Below the pieces are notes generated by a model. That model saw nothing but the letters and a program-made list of their open reading frames with translations, was not told where the DNA came from and did no database searches. A stretch of DNA of 64,000 nucleotides from positions 1,832,923 through 1,896,922 of the forward strand of contig VFFE01009204.1 in NCBI GenBank assembly GCA_008921705.1. The letters are read 5' to 3'. Numbering within the stretch: position 1 is the first letter of the stretch; each line of letters starts with the position of its first letter. The position numbers were made by a program, and so were the translations under genes. Source of the DNA: Burhinus oedicnemus. Its lineage: Eukaryota; Chordata; Aves; Charadriiformes; Burhinidae. This document shows positions 13,780 through 24,995 of the stretch, one piece after another.

Positions 13780-14870
13780 TCCTCTGGGGGAGCGTTTCAG
13801 CTGCTTCCATTTACAGCTTCCACAACCAGCCCCGCTAACACAAGCGGCACAGCCATCCTGCCCGTTCACCCCAGCCCAAGGTAGGGGACACCCGGGGGTG
13901 AGTGGGACACACGGAAACACTCGTGTGTGGCGAGGTGGGGGCACGGCAAAGACCTCGCTCCGGTCACACAGAGATGCGCGATTCGCCCAGCGAGCCGGCG
14001 GACAAACCCCGTCTATGCTGCACAGCGCAAGGAAAAGTTGAGCTAATAAAAAATATATTTTTTTTTTAAAAAATANNNNNNNNNNNNNNNNNNNNGTCTA
14101 CGGCACCGTATCGCTGGGGGGTGGAGGGGGATTTCAACTTTTTTGGGGGGACCCGCACAGCTGTACCGCGCTGCACCCCACCCCACCGCCCCCACGCAGG
14201 CAGCGCTGGCCCCCGCGGAGGACCCCCCCGGCAGAGGGGTGCGCACGTTTTCGGGGAGCCGCGTCGCCCAGCGCGGGCTGTGGGGTGCCGGCCCCGCACC
14301 CCACGGCCGTGCCGCGGGAGCCCCCCGTGCCCCGCAGCCCTGCCGGGCCCGAGGAGCAACCGTGCCCGCCCCACGCGGGTGGCGGGGCTGGGAGCCCAGT
14401 CTCGGGAAACAAATGGAAAACGCGACGGAGTTTGTCTTCCCCCTCCTTTATAATTCATCCTTGGAGGGGCGAAGGTCCCGCACACCTAATGAAGCGGCGC
14501 TGCTCTGGAGCCACCTGAGCGATAGCCCACTGATACCTGCAGGTATACTTGTCAAATCTTTCATCCGTCTTTAGGAAGAGAGGACGCGGAAAACGTTTCC
14601 CCTTGCGTTTGATACGGAAAAGGGGCAGCTTAGTTCCCTGTCATCCCAGTCGAGGGACAAAATGCTTCCCGCTGGCTTTGCTTCTTGCACCCTTCCATTA
14701 AATGTCAATTTGGTCGGCCGCCTCCAGCCCACCGTTAATGCCTTTCCCTTCAACTTTCTCTCCACACTGACGTTCAGGACTTGCCTTTTATGCTCAGTTT
14801 CCCTCACCTCACCAGGCCCCCGAGCAGTTGCATCACCTCATGGGGGAAGCAACCAGGCACGGGAAATTAA
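13780..14870. promoter_or_regulatory. CpG island, probable promoter region
   Basis: The window is generally AT-rich and CpG-poor. Here base composition changes sharply to GC-rich with dense CpG, strongest at 13850-14030 and 14096-14420, tailing off past 14720. Vertebrate CpG islands of this size usually mark promoters of broadly expressed or developmental genes and can fire in both directions. Several reading frames of 77-143 codons overlap here on both strands, as expected for GC-rich DNA with few stop codons; none resembles a protein and I do not call any of them. Possible 5' splice sites on the plus strand are at 13880/13881 and about 14541 (CCTGCAG|GTATAC). The gap at 14076-14095 cuts through the island, so its full sequence and any first exon there are incomplete. 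Confidence 0.85.
14076..14095. other. assembly gap (20 N)
   Basis: Twenty N bases separate an A/T homopolymer stretch (14049-14075) from very GC-rich sequence. A short round-number run of N usually stands for a gap of unknown true size. The abrupt composition change at the gap suggests that GC-rich island sequence was lost in sequencing or assembly. Confidence 0.98.
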
Positions 14871-16585
14871 TGTGCTGGGATGTATTTAAATGCCCGCTCT
14901 CCCTATGACAGAAATCCAAGCTCTTAACAACTGGGACTTAAAATATGAACACTAGGAAGACAGATAATCACCTATTTTTATTTGTTAGTTTATAGGACAA
15001 CAATGTGGTGTATTTAAAACAAATTTAGCCTAACTGCTTCTCAGCTTTAACAGCAATTCATAGATAATTCATAAACAGATAGAGCGCGACAGGAAATTAA
15101 GGATAAGCTGTAGAAAGGATGTATGCTTTCACTTGTACTTTGTGTAGATAAAGGACTTGAATCTCCACGTATGCCAGAGTGTATCAGAAGAAGTACTTGT
15201 CTGAAGATAACAGAGTTAAATAGAATAAAACTAGGTAAGAAAACCAGGTCAGAGACAATGAGCAGTTAGAGGAAGACTTTTTATAGGCAGCAAGGCACAT
15301 GGTGGTAGTCAGATCCTGCGGAAAGGGGCTTGTCCTGGTGTGAAGCGGCGGGGCACACCCTCCACGCAGGTCTCATGGCTGGGTTCTACCCTCTTGTTGT
15401 TCGTAAAGAGTCTTACGAGATGAAGTAGGTGGGAAGTTTTGCACGGTCTGATATTTCCAAAAGTATTTTTCAGCTTTGTGATGATCAGTGTTTATTACTC
15501 TAAAAAAGTGAGTGGGAAAAGAATGAAGTATTGCCAGCCTTAAATAATAAAAAAGCATTACTCAGACTCAGAAAAGGCATGAAATTGTCCTCAGATTATT
15601 CAGGGGAGAGATATCATATTTCTTTGTCCAAATTCCCATTTGCAATTCCCTCTGGTCACCCCTGGTGTGTGCCAACTCTCACAAACTTCCAGTGATGCAA
15701 TTTTGGCTCCCACCACAGGGGTTCTTGCTAGAAAACCTGACCGAGATCAGATTGCAGGCTGGGTTACAGCACTACAGCAAGCGAGGAGAGTCTGTATTTT
15801 CTCCTCCAATATCACTGTTCTGTTTAATACCCTGTTATCACCCACCCCCAAGTTTTTCCCAAGCTATCAGCTAGATTCTCCCAGGCCTGCAGCAATCCAG
15901 ACATTCAGTAATTTGTGTCTGTCTCCCTATGTCTTGTTCTCTCAACCTCTGCTTGTTATTTTTAAGTAGACTTTCTTTTTGCATTCTAGTGCTTTAGGGA
16001 AGACGGCAGTTTGCACATGCCTTCCTCTCCCCCAGAATACGCATAGCGTTGCAGAATTTAAAATGGGATTCATGCGTTCCTCAACAGCCGATCCAGAGTC
16101 TCCTATACGTTGTCTGTTCTGTCTTTAAAACCCAAGTGGGGAGATGGTATAGCTGCTTCCCTCTTCTTATTCCAGCTCATCTTCTGTCTGTTCCCGAAGG
16201 CAAAATGGAGGAAAGAGAATTTTGCCTCTTTATGGCCAGGTTCTGATCACTGTTCTTCCAGAAGAGGAACGTAGAAGGAAGCCAGTCAGGACAGAGACAA
16301 AATATTCACGGCTGACGCTTCTGTCACTCCAGACTGCCTGTATCAGAAGCCAGAATCTCATTAGTGTAATTTGACTACAGTAGAGCACTATCTTAAATAA
16401 ATGCTGAATCTGTTCTACTTTGGTTTACAGACCTAGCAAGATTGTATGCAGAACTTTAATGCTAGAAATCTTAACAGATTTGGTTAATTTTATGAGCAGG
16501 CGCAGTCCCTTAGTGTGCAGTAACTGAGGCTTTTGGGGTAAGTAAGAAATCCGCATCCCGGTTCTGCAAAGACTAGCTGGTACAC

Positions 16586-16625
16586 ACATATACATATATA
16601 TATATAGGTATGTATGTATATATGT
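16586..16625. repeat. short (TA)n/(TATG)n microsatellite
   Basis: Alternating TA, CA and TATG units run without unique sequence for about 40 bp. A related degenerate patch follows at 17325-17390 and includes the 14-bp perfect palindrome CATACATATGTATG (17325-17338). Confidence 0.8.
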
Positions 16626-19299
16626 TTGCAGCGCTGCTGTTAGTTAAGTTCTGAGAGTCTCCAGTAAGAATTCCCCGCTTTCTGCAGTATTTTACACAGC
16701 ATTTGTTATCCTTCTGCTAATGGGTCTTTTACAAAGAGAATTCTGGTTGGAGACAAAGCAGGTCTCCAGGAAGCTAATCTAATCACAAAACTTTCTTAAG
16801 TATTTAAACTTCTGAAGTCCAAATCAAGGTAAGACGCAAGAGCAACATATATTACATTCTTTCGATAAAGTTATTCCATTATGTTAATAACAGAAGAAAA
16901 AAGTCTTCTACGCTTCTTTTCCAGAACAATTATTCTAATCACAAAGAGTTTTTTCTGTCGAGGCCCCTAAATGTCACAGTAAATATCTTAGTTGCGTCAC
17001 AACAGCCACATAGCCAGGAGATTGGTTTGCGACACTTTGTCTAATCATATGCATCCAGAATTCTTTTCACTGATATGACCAACAGTACATACGTGTTTTA
17101 AGCTCAGATGCAGAGCAGGGCTCGTAGAAGATCATGTTGGTGCCTGTAGCACTGCAGAAAACTACATTCAACACACTCTGTAAATTTTGAAAAGTGCCAA
17201 GTCTTTGAACCTTAATTGAAACTACCATTTCCAAAACCTAGGAACATTCTGTGCGTTTAAAAAAAAATATCTGGTTTTGATAGTCAGTGTTTGACATGTA
17301 ACTTTGAAAAGCTTGCTCTTTGGGCATACATATGTATGTGCATGCAGGAGCGTGTACTTCCGTGTATGTATGTGTATGTATATATATCTGTATAGGTAGC
17401 ATGTATTTTGTTTGTTACTAAAGGATGAAGAGAATACGTTCAGGATGGATGGTGCTAAACACTAACTGGCCACTCTTGCTAGTCCATTCTTGTTCTGAAA
17501 GCAAGGTTCACTTAGTTTATAGTCACCCATGGAAAACATCTTATCCTGTGTTTGTAAGGTATGCTGTTAAAACTATTTGATTAGTTGTTTGTCAAAAGCT
17601 GGGTCTGGTTAATTTAAATACTAGGGAGGCCTTCAGTCAGATGTTATGTTTTAGGATGAACAATAAATTTTAATGCCATATTTGAAGATTATTAAAAGCC
17701 CATTTCAGCAAACTCTTGTCTTAATAATAGACTCTAAAATATGCTCAGTCTGAGGTTAGCAGTTCTGGGTGACAGATTATCTATCCTTAGAGGCATATTT
17801 ATGCTTTGATTCTACTTAAATATACTGATCTTTTTTAGCTGCATGTTTAAAGGCAGACTTGTTGCTGCTCATGTTGAGGCGGCTGCTTATTGTCAACTAC
17901 GAGTTGGAACAAGCATTTGCTTGCTCAAAATTAGACTTTATCCACCATTTTCATTAATATATGCAACATAATAAATATTAAAATATGACCAAATCTTACA
18001 TGGGAAGTAGTCCTGACTTTCAGGTTGGTAATTGTATTCCTTGTGATGAAAGGTCCAGAAATTTAGGAGAAAATTTAACGTTCTGGATTAAATGTTTTTT
18101 AAAATCCTACAAAATCACATATGCCTTTTCCAATGGTTCACATTACCTTCTGGCTTTGCTAGGCCATTTGAGATACTTCAGAACTTGTTCTGCAGCTTGG
18201 TTAAGCTAGGTAAGAGAGCTGTTGGTAAAAGTCAAACTCAGTCTAGAAAAACACTCTGTCCTCTGAAAAAAAAAGGTGTTATTATTTATTCTGCCCACAG
18301 TGCATGACCCATCCCATATTAAAACAAGTTCTTTGGCTACGTAGAATTCTGCTGCTCACATTATCTTTTAATTATTTTATAAATCAATATGAATAAACAG
18401 TCAGAAAAAAATACATAAAAGCTTTCCTTGTGGTAATTTATGCTTTAAAATGATTGCTTTAAAGCAAAAAGGATTTGTGGCTGTTACAGACTTCATCTGA
18501 TCTAACTAATTTATGGCAACTCCCTCATCTAACAAGAATCACATGGTATAAATGGAAAATGAGACTCTACTGGTACTGAAAATGAAGAGGTAATTTCTCT
18601 CCACCTTTCATAACTGCTATTCAAGACTGCACATAGTTTTTTGTCACAGCTGATTAAAAAGCTTGTTTTTCATCTTAGAATTAGTTTTATAATCTATTCG
18701 AGCAAAGCTGAAAGTCAGCACTCTAAATACACTAAAAAACCTGAAAGCTTATTTATTGATAAGTAGTTACTAAATTGGTGACCTGCTTACCTCCTGGGAA
18801 CACAAATGCTGGTGCAAACTGCACAAAGTCTTGTCACGGGCTTCCTCATGAAACTGCTACTTGTGATGGATAGTGTTGTGCCTTTTTTTCTGTGTTTTTT
18901 GCTGCTACAATGTTTGTAAAATTGAAGATTTACTATACAGCCACACATATAAAGCGGTGCTGTGAAATGCTTACTTTAGATTTGATTTTTGGTGTACTTA
19001 ATTCTGGAGAAAACTTTATGTTGAATCTTTAATAAAAGGCCTTTAAGTAACTGAAACTAAATAAAAACAAATGCCAAAAGGAATTATTTATTGCACATTG
19101 ATGTATCCTGTATTAAAGCCCTCTACTAAAAAGTTACAAAATAACCTCTCAGTTACAGCACTCATAACCGTATTTACAAAGGCAATCAGCATTGCCTCAT
19201 GCATAGACTTAAGCACTCTCTGTGAAGTAGTGCCTAATTACATTTTCATAGCTATCATTAGGCATCTTTTGGCTTATACTGTCATATGCAGTAAATGCT

Positions 19300-19400
19300 T
19301 AAATATTTAGGTCCCTATCCTCAAAGATATTTAAGCGTCTAGTTCTCATTTCTAATTTATAAGAATGAGGGACCATTAGGGACATTTTCCCAAAGCCAGA
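19300..19400. repeat. possible remnant of an old amniote interspersed repeat
   Basis: The stretch from TTTAGGTCCC through the 'tcctcaaagatatttaag' segment resembles a palindromic repeat type I associate with turtle and crocodilian genomes (units read like 'ATCCTCAAAGGTATTTAGG'). A weak inverted match (GTCCCTA ... TAGGGAC) is present within it. The assignment is from memory of the motif and is uncertain. Confidence 0.25.
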
Positions 19401-19798
19401 GTATTTGGAATTTTTTCTCTCGGAAAGCCTGTTGGAAACTGTTGTGGACAAAACCAGATTGTCACAATAATCTGAATTCCAGACTGCTGAGTCTACAATG
19501 CAGACTTCAATGAAACAGTCTATTTAACATTTTTAAAGTATTCCTCACCAAATCTTTCTGCTATTTCTGTTAGTATTATAATCCATTACAAATAATCTAG
19601 TATAAATATACCCACACTTAGACAAAACTGCACATCAAATCAAAGGAATATTCAATTCATGCATGAAGTGTTTTATTTCCAGAGAACCTTCATCATTACC
19701 CAAAACAAGATGTCACCAAACTCAAGGAATGTTTTCTTCTCCCATATTCCAGTCTTCCCAATAGTGTTGTAGTAGTTGGTTAAAATACTACACAGTGC

Positions 19799-19840
19799 TT
19801 TTTTTGCCTTTTTTTCTTTTTTTTTCTTTATTTTTTTTGG
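19799..19840. repeat. T-rich low-complexity tract
   Basis: Almost pure T with scattered C and one G; no adjoining transposon sequence was recognised, so it is not called a retroposon tail. Confidence 0.85.
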
Positions 19841-20859
19841 TATAGCAATGTTGCACTTCCTGTAATAAATATTCCTGATTCCCCTTAAAGTTTACGACAA
19901 AAGTCTTATTGGTTTTAATGCGAGCTTTAAACCCATCCCTCATTATTGTTTGGGCACATCTGCTGGCGCTACAGTTTACAGAGATACAGTTGAAGAATGG
20001 CTCACTACGTGTAGAACACACATGATTATATGCACAGGTTATGGTTTGTTCTTTATGCCTAGAAGAATGTTTTTTCTTCCGTCAAAAAAATACCACAGCA
20101 GGAAGTCTTGGGGCATTGCAGAAAAATGCAAGGGGAAGAAAGGAAAAGGGAAAATGAAAATGTGTATGGCTGACGAATGGAGTTTCTGATCTGAATATCC
20201 TTCACAAGTTCCAGTTAGAGATTCACTCTCCATTTTCTTAGTCTTGCATATGTGTAAATGCACTTGTTTAACTGTAGGAATATGAGTAGAGAGAGAAAAA
20301 ATATGCAAGTAGTAGTCCTGTGATATCCTCAATAGTGAATTTATATAACGAACATTTGAACGCAAATGAAAATACAAAGTCTTGATCTGAGTACCATACA
20401 CTTGAAGCAGAAAATTCACAAGCATTCATCAACACAACCCAGCATTGTGTTAAGTGTAGTACCGGTTTCTAGATAAATTGGCAAAGAGGTGAAAAAAACC
20501 CCAGTGATCAAGCACTTCTGTTTCACCATGTCCTTATTGGTAAAACTGCACTTCATTTACTTTTATAAGCACTACTGCCTAAGAAGGAAAATGTCATTCT
20601 AAGGAGCAATGTTAATGAACTTGAGCCTTTAGGAACTTATGAAACTGTTGTTAAAGAAGCAAAAATATCAGAGCTGAGTATAACTTTTTTGGATGAGCTG
20701 GATGGGCTGTAGCTTGAGAATGGAGCATAACACACGCATGGTATTTTCTTAAATGGTTAAACCTCTGAAAAGAAGAAGGGGTAGAGGAAATCTGCTTGTC
20801 TAATTTTCCATTGTTGTTAAGATTGTATTTGCCAGTTCAGGTTTGCATGAATTTATAGA

Positions 20860-21480
20860 GCGGCCTTTTTAACGTGAGGTTAGTTAGCAAGGCTTTTCAA
20901 AGACTTTTCAGATCTCTTGTGCAAATCTAGCCTAGCTCAGCAGCAGCTGATAATCGTTACCAGTATACGATTGTTCACTTGTCTGTGTGAAATTAGTGTG
21001 CAGCCCCAATCCAATTCAAGTTGTGTTTGCGTGTTACCAAGCCACAGTATAAATGGGAACTAATTGACTCTCATATTGGCTCTCTCAGCAAATCCAAGGA
21101 CCGCTATATATCTATAGAGACTAAATACCTGCCTCTTTTAAAACTAGTCTTGGAGCAAGGCTTCGCTTGCGGCGTTTGCAATCAAGGGCTTCTCTGTGGA
21201 GAAAGTCAAACTTCATCTTCCCAGACTGACTGTCAGGGACTTTCTGCAAGCACTAAATTCACATTCTAAATATGTGCAACAAAAACCTATTTTTGAATGA
21301 CATTTTGTCAAGGGCTTTTTAATTATTGTCATCCTCAAATGTATCTATAGATTGACATGTCAACTGTGGAGCAACCGCTCTGATGAATCATTGTGACTGT
21401 AGAGGGGTTTCCACCAAAATATTCTAAATAATTGCATTTAGATTGAAAGGCTAATGGCTAAAAAGGATTGGGGAAGTTAG
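20860..21480. promoter_or_regulatory. candidate conserved non-coding element (enhancer-like)
   Basis: The patch has a dense mix of factor-like motifs unlike the simple AT-rich flanks: a homeodomain-type TAATTA at about 21319, a 12-bp palindrome TTGACATGTCAA at 21352-21363 (paired TGACA sites as bound by TALE homeodomain proteins), and a TGAATCATTGTG segment near 21384. No coding potential is seen. Conservation is guessed from texture only; no alignment was available. Confidence 0.25.
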
Positions 21481-21919
21481 AAAGAAGCATTTGAATCTTT
21501 CCTCTCGACAGAAACGAAGGAAAAACACAGTAAGAGGTCATTCTTTTCTTGTGAAATTCTTCAATTACCTGCAGAGTTAAAAGGAAGCTTTTAGTCAGAT
21601 CTGTTCATGATTAAAATATATTAACACGCCTGGCCAACTTATATATTACTCAATTATGTATTTTTCTGCTCCTAATGCTATAGGCAGCATTTTACACTTT
21701 CAAATATTTGTAAGGAAGATATGTACCTGGTACATTGAATCCAATTTCTTATATTTGAAGGAAACCCAGGTATAGTTGTATCTCTGCAAAGCACTGATAT
21801 ATTCTGCCGGCAAACTTAATGGGCGCAGTCAGAAATCACTTTACATATGAATCACTCAGCATGGCCATGGTTCTTTAACATTTCAGGACAAACCTAATTT
21901 AATACACTCGGTTGGCTGT

Positions 21920-22322
21920 TCTTACGTGTCTCGGGGCAGCAAGAGTGGGACGGCTCCCTGAGGCCAGGGCTGTGGAGGCTGCCCATGGAGGTGGCTGGGC
22001 AGGGCCTGGCAGCCCAGGCCTGTCCCACCGCCCCAGCCAGGGGCAGCGGGACAACCTCAGCCCCAGGCACTGGGCACCTCCCTTGGGTCATGGATGGCAG
22101 AGGCCAGGATGTGGGCTGGCGGGTGGGCCCAGCTCCGTGGCACCCACGGCCAGGCAGGGCTGTGGGGGAGCTGGAGACCAGCCCTGCCGTGGAGTTGCTG
22201 GGGCAAGGGCTGATGGTCCCAGGGAGCTGATGTGGGGTCCTGGGCCCTGGGCAGGTGGGGGGAGCCCCGGGAGGCTGGGCAGGGGCAGGCAGGGCTGGGA
22301 GTGCCCTCAGGACCCTGACAAC
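21920..22322. repeat. GC-rich, CpG-poor block with degenerate minisatellite texture
   Basis: Composition jumps to roughly 70% G+C within a few tens of bases and drops back as abruptly after about 22322. Short words such as GGGCAGG, GGCTGGG and CCCAGG recur throughout, giving the look of a decayed GC-rich tandem repeat. Unlike the island at 14 kb it has few CpG, which argues against an active unmethylated promoter. Open frames of 138 codons (plus) and 148 codons (minus) overlap here; both are biased to Gly/Ala/Pro/Arg and look like by-products of composition. It could be an inserted sequence or a locally expanded repeat; no target duplication was seen. Confidence 0.5.
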
Positions 22323-22487
22323 ATGTAAATGGCGGACCACGTTAAAGGGTTTTTGGATTAAGCTGCTACATGCATGGTATTGTAGTTACAGACAGAGTTG
22401 CGGAAAAAATCTAATGTGGCCGTCTCCCAGGCTAAACCAAAAGACAGAAAATCATAAATAACCAGTACTGTCCTACACCCGACCTCC

Positions 22488-23021
22488 TTGCCCTCTCCAA
22501 GCTGGTATGTTTGCGAGGCTCACCATCCTCACCAACCTTGCCCTACTGTCATGCCCCCACCAAACATGCACAGTCCGGCTGTTGCAAAGGCAAACCATCT
22601 ACGTCCAAGCCTGTGGTCGGCACACCTGTGGTCAAGCAGAGTACACCGTCCAGCTCCATGCAGAGTGACAGCCAGGTCCACACAGCTCGAGGGCTGTGTT
22701 TCACAGGGACCGTGCAATCTCCTGCTGTTACTCTGTCAGAAAGGTCTTGCCATGCCCAGAGCAAGGCTTCTTCCTCACCAGGAAACCTATTTTCTCCCAT
22801 ACTTTTCAATGGGCTGTGAAAGAGAGACTGTTGTGGGTTCTAAGTGCTTTCCTCTGATGATGGAGTCAGGGCGCATCATACTTGCTGCATACACTGCAAA
22901 AGATCTAACAAAGCAGAGCCTGTGCAGGGAGCAGCTTGTCCAACATGATCCTCTTTTTGGAGCTAGCACCACAAATCTGTATCTCTGTTGCACCAGAATG
23001 CTTCAAGCTAAAATCACATAA
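22488..23021 (+). other. stop-poor stretch, unexplained 177-codon frame
   Basis: One plus-strand frame is open for 177 codons, the longest in the window outside the CR1. Its first ATG is well inside the frame. A second plus frame (22511-22819) and two minus frames (to 86 codons) are open over the same DNA, which points to low stop density rather than one real gene. The predicted peptide is rich in Ser, Pro, His and Cys and resembles no family I know. Splice signals at its edges are unconvincing. It could be an old pseudogene or transposon piece, or chance. Confidence 0.15.
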
Positions 23022-23961
23022 GGCTCAGAGTCTGCTTCCGAATGCATAATGCACACACGAGTGCAAGCAGACATTCAAAGAAAGAGCATTGAGCAACGTG
23101 GGAAATGTGTAACCCATCTTCCCTCATGCATACATCAATTTGCTTTGCAAGCTGAAAGTAAAATAAAATAGTTTATTTCTACCTATTTATTGTCCTGCTA
23201 CAATGAGGTAAACACAGAACACATGCATGTTCAGGAGTAAGATGAACTCACAATATATATATATATGCTGGTATTTTTCTTCATTCTTGCCATTTATTTT
23301 TGTTGGAACTTAGGAAGTTGTCATGGAGCTGGAAATTAAAATGGCTCTGAATATCCTCTTGCTGTTTGATATGGAAAAGATTGGTCCTAAACCACCATGG
23401 TCCCAGGTTAGTTCCTTGCAGAGTCTGCCCAGGAGTTAGGAAATAATAGTCCCTGACATCTATTTTGTAATGCAATATTATTCTTTAATATACAGATGTT
23501 TTTCGTTTTGGATGTTAACAAAATGACTAAAATGAAAACATGGACACTGCATGTGTAAATAAGGAGTGGTGGCAGGCAAGTGCCACCTGGGCAGCATCCA
23601 GCAGTTTTACTTCCCTCCCAATGCTTGGCAAGATGGTAACATGGGCATGTGGCTGTACATTGGACCTGTTGATCTTTTATGTATTATGTAGTTCAGCCTG
23701 TCAGCTACAACTCACATATTTCATCATTATGGCTGCAAAAACAAATACTCACCACAGGAATGGGGGTGATGAAAATGAAATCATTAATAGAAAAACATCA
23801 CCCTTTCCAATGGTAACAGTTACACCATTTAAGTACAGCTGGGCCAAGGGGGATAGATTAAATCCAGCAACCAATGCAACTTTTAGAACAACTGCAAGAG
23901 TTCTCATTTCAAGTTGTTAGTACTATTCCTTCAGCTCTATAATGTTTTATTCTTCATCCAG

Positions 23962-24198
23962 TATCCCTTTTGCTATCAACTGTTATATTACAATAGTTTT
24001 ATGTATTTCTGGTGAGGAAATTGGCAGCTAGGTTCTCACTCCGCAAATGTGTTTATGCATGGAGTCGACATTAGTAAATGCAGAGTCCGACTCTATTTTC
24101 TGGACTAATCAAAAGAGTAGAGTGCTAATGGGAAGACTGGCTGAAGAAGAATATAAACCACACTGAGCAGGGTTTACATTAAACTCCATATTCATGAG
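23962..24198 (+). ncRNA. candidate internal exon of a plus-strand lncRNA
   Basis: A pyrimidine-rich tract ending in TTCATCCAG precedes position 23962 and a near-consensus donor (ATGAG|GTGAGTATC) follows 24198, enclosing 237 bp. The frames contain stops, so a coding exon is unlikely. A TACTAT-type branch site lies about 35 nt upstream of the acceptor. Without transcript data this rests only on the splice-site pair. Confidence 0.25.
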
Positions 24199-24459
24199 GT
24201 GAGTATCTCCCTGCTACATCTCTGCTCACTGCTACCTCTGGCAATGAATGTCCCTGAAATCAGCACTAGTATTAAATAATTGTGCTGGTTGATTTGCATT
24301 CCATGCTGGAAAAAAAAGGTATTTATACTTACTACTAATATCCATCATACACATACATTTTGTTTATGTTTATTAGTTGCCATAACATTAATGTAAGTGC
24401 CTAAAATAAGTATGTGAAAAAACAAATACTTGTAGGATCCACTCCAGATTAATGACGAA

Positions 24460-24488
24460 ACAAAAAAGAAAAAAAGAAAGAAAGAAAA
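24460..24488. repeat. A-rich (GAAA)n low-complexity tract
   Basis: Runs of A broken by single G form GAAA units. No retroposon body was recognised upstream. Confidence 0.8.
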
Positions 24489-24939
24489 AACCCACCACAA
24501 ATCCACTCAAATATTACTTTATTGATTTATTTGAATTAGGATTTAGAATACTTATTAGATCTGATGGGAAATTCTAAAATTTTACTGGTTTTATCCTGAA
24601 CTATGCTAAAAAATGCAACTCTAACTATTTCATGCAATGGAAAGTTTAAAATGTGTTGGTATGAAAGCACTGTAGTGACATTCCCAAAATGTTTTTCTTA
24701 GCTCCCATTCAGATATATTTCGTAGTGACAAAACATTACAATATAATACACCAAAAGAAACATTTTAGCAATACCAGAATGAAATATTTTGACGTTATTG
24801 GGATGAAAAGAGAAAGTTTCAAATGAGAAAGTCAAAAATAATTGTTCTGAAACTCATAAGATCCTAAAATGTCCTCTGACAAAGCATTTCCATTTACATA
24901 AAACAATATTTTCTGTCATAAAGTTGTTCTCTTGACATG

Positions 24940-24995
24940 GGGTTTTTTTGTTGTTTTTGTTTGGTTGTTTGGTTGTTGAGTTTTGTTTTTTTTCA
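24940..24995. repeat. T/G-rich low-complexity tract with TTTGG units
   Basis: TTTGG and TTGTT words dominate. A similar tract is at 33424-33462, and the complementary unit makes the pure (CCAAA)n array at 63471-63551. Confidence 0.7.

Larger units (their letters stand above)
14871..21900. other. AT-rich non-coding DNA right of the CpG island
   Basis: No exon or RNA gene was recognised. Contents noted are a TA/TG microsatellite near 16590, a degenerate TATG-rich patch at 17325-17390, a T-rich tract at 19799-19840, a possible old interspersed-repeat remnant at 19300-19400, and an enhancer-like patch at 20860-21480. Moderate plus-strand donor matches (16540, 16830) have no convincing partner acceptor. 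Confidence 0.45.

Noticed and set aside
13800..13860. Minus-strand ATG at about 13857 with a good start context (MAVPLVLAGL...)
   Set aside because: The frame ends after 19 codons and no convincing donor precedes the stop; not enough to call a first coding exon.
14121..14574. Overlapping 77-143 codon frames on both strands inside the CpG island
   Set aside because: GC-rich DNA has few stops; frames overlap on both strands, are Pro/Arg/Gly-rich, and match no protein.
21894..22340. 148- and 138-codon frames on opposite strands
   Set aside because: Both come from the GC-rich repeat-like block; low-complexity composition and mutual overlap.
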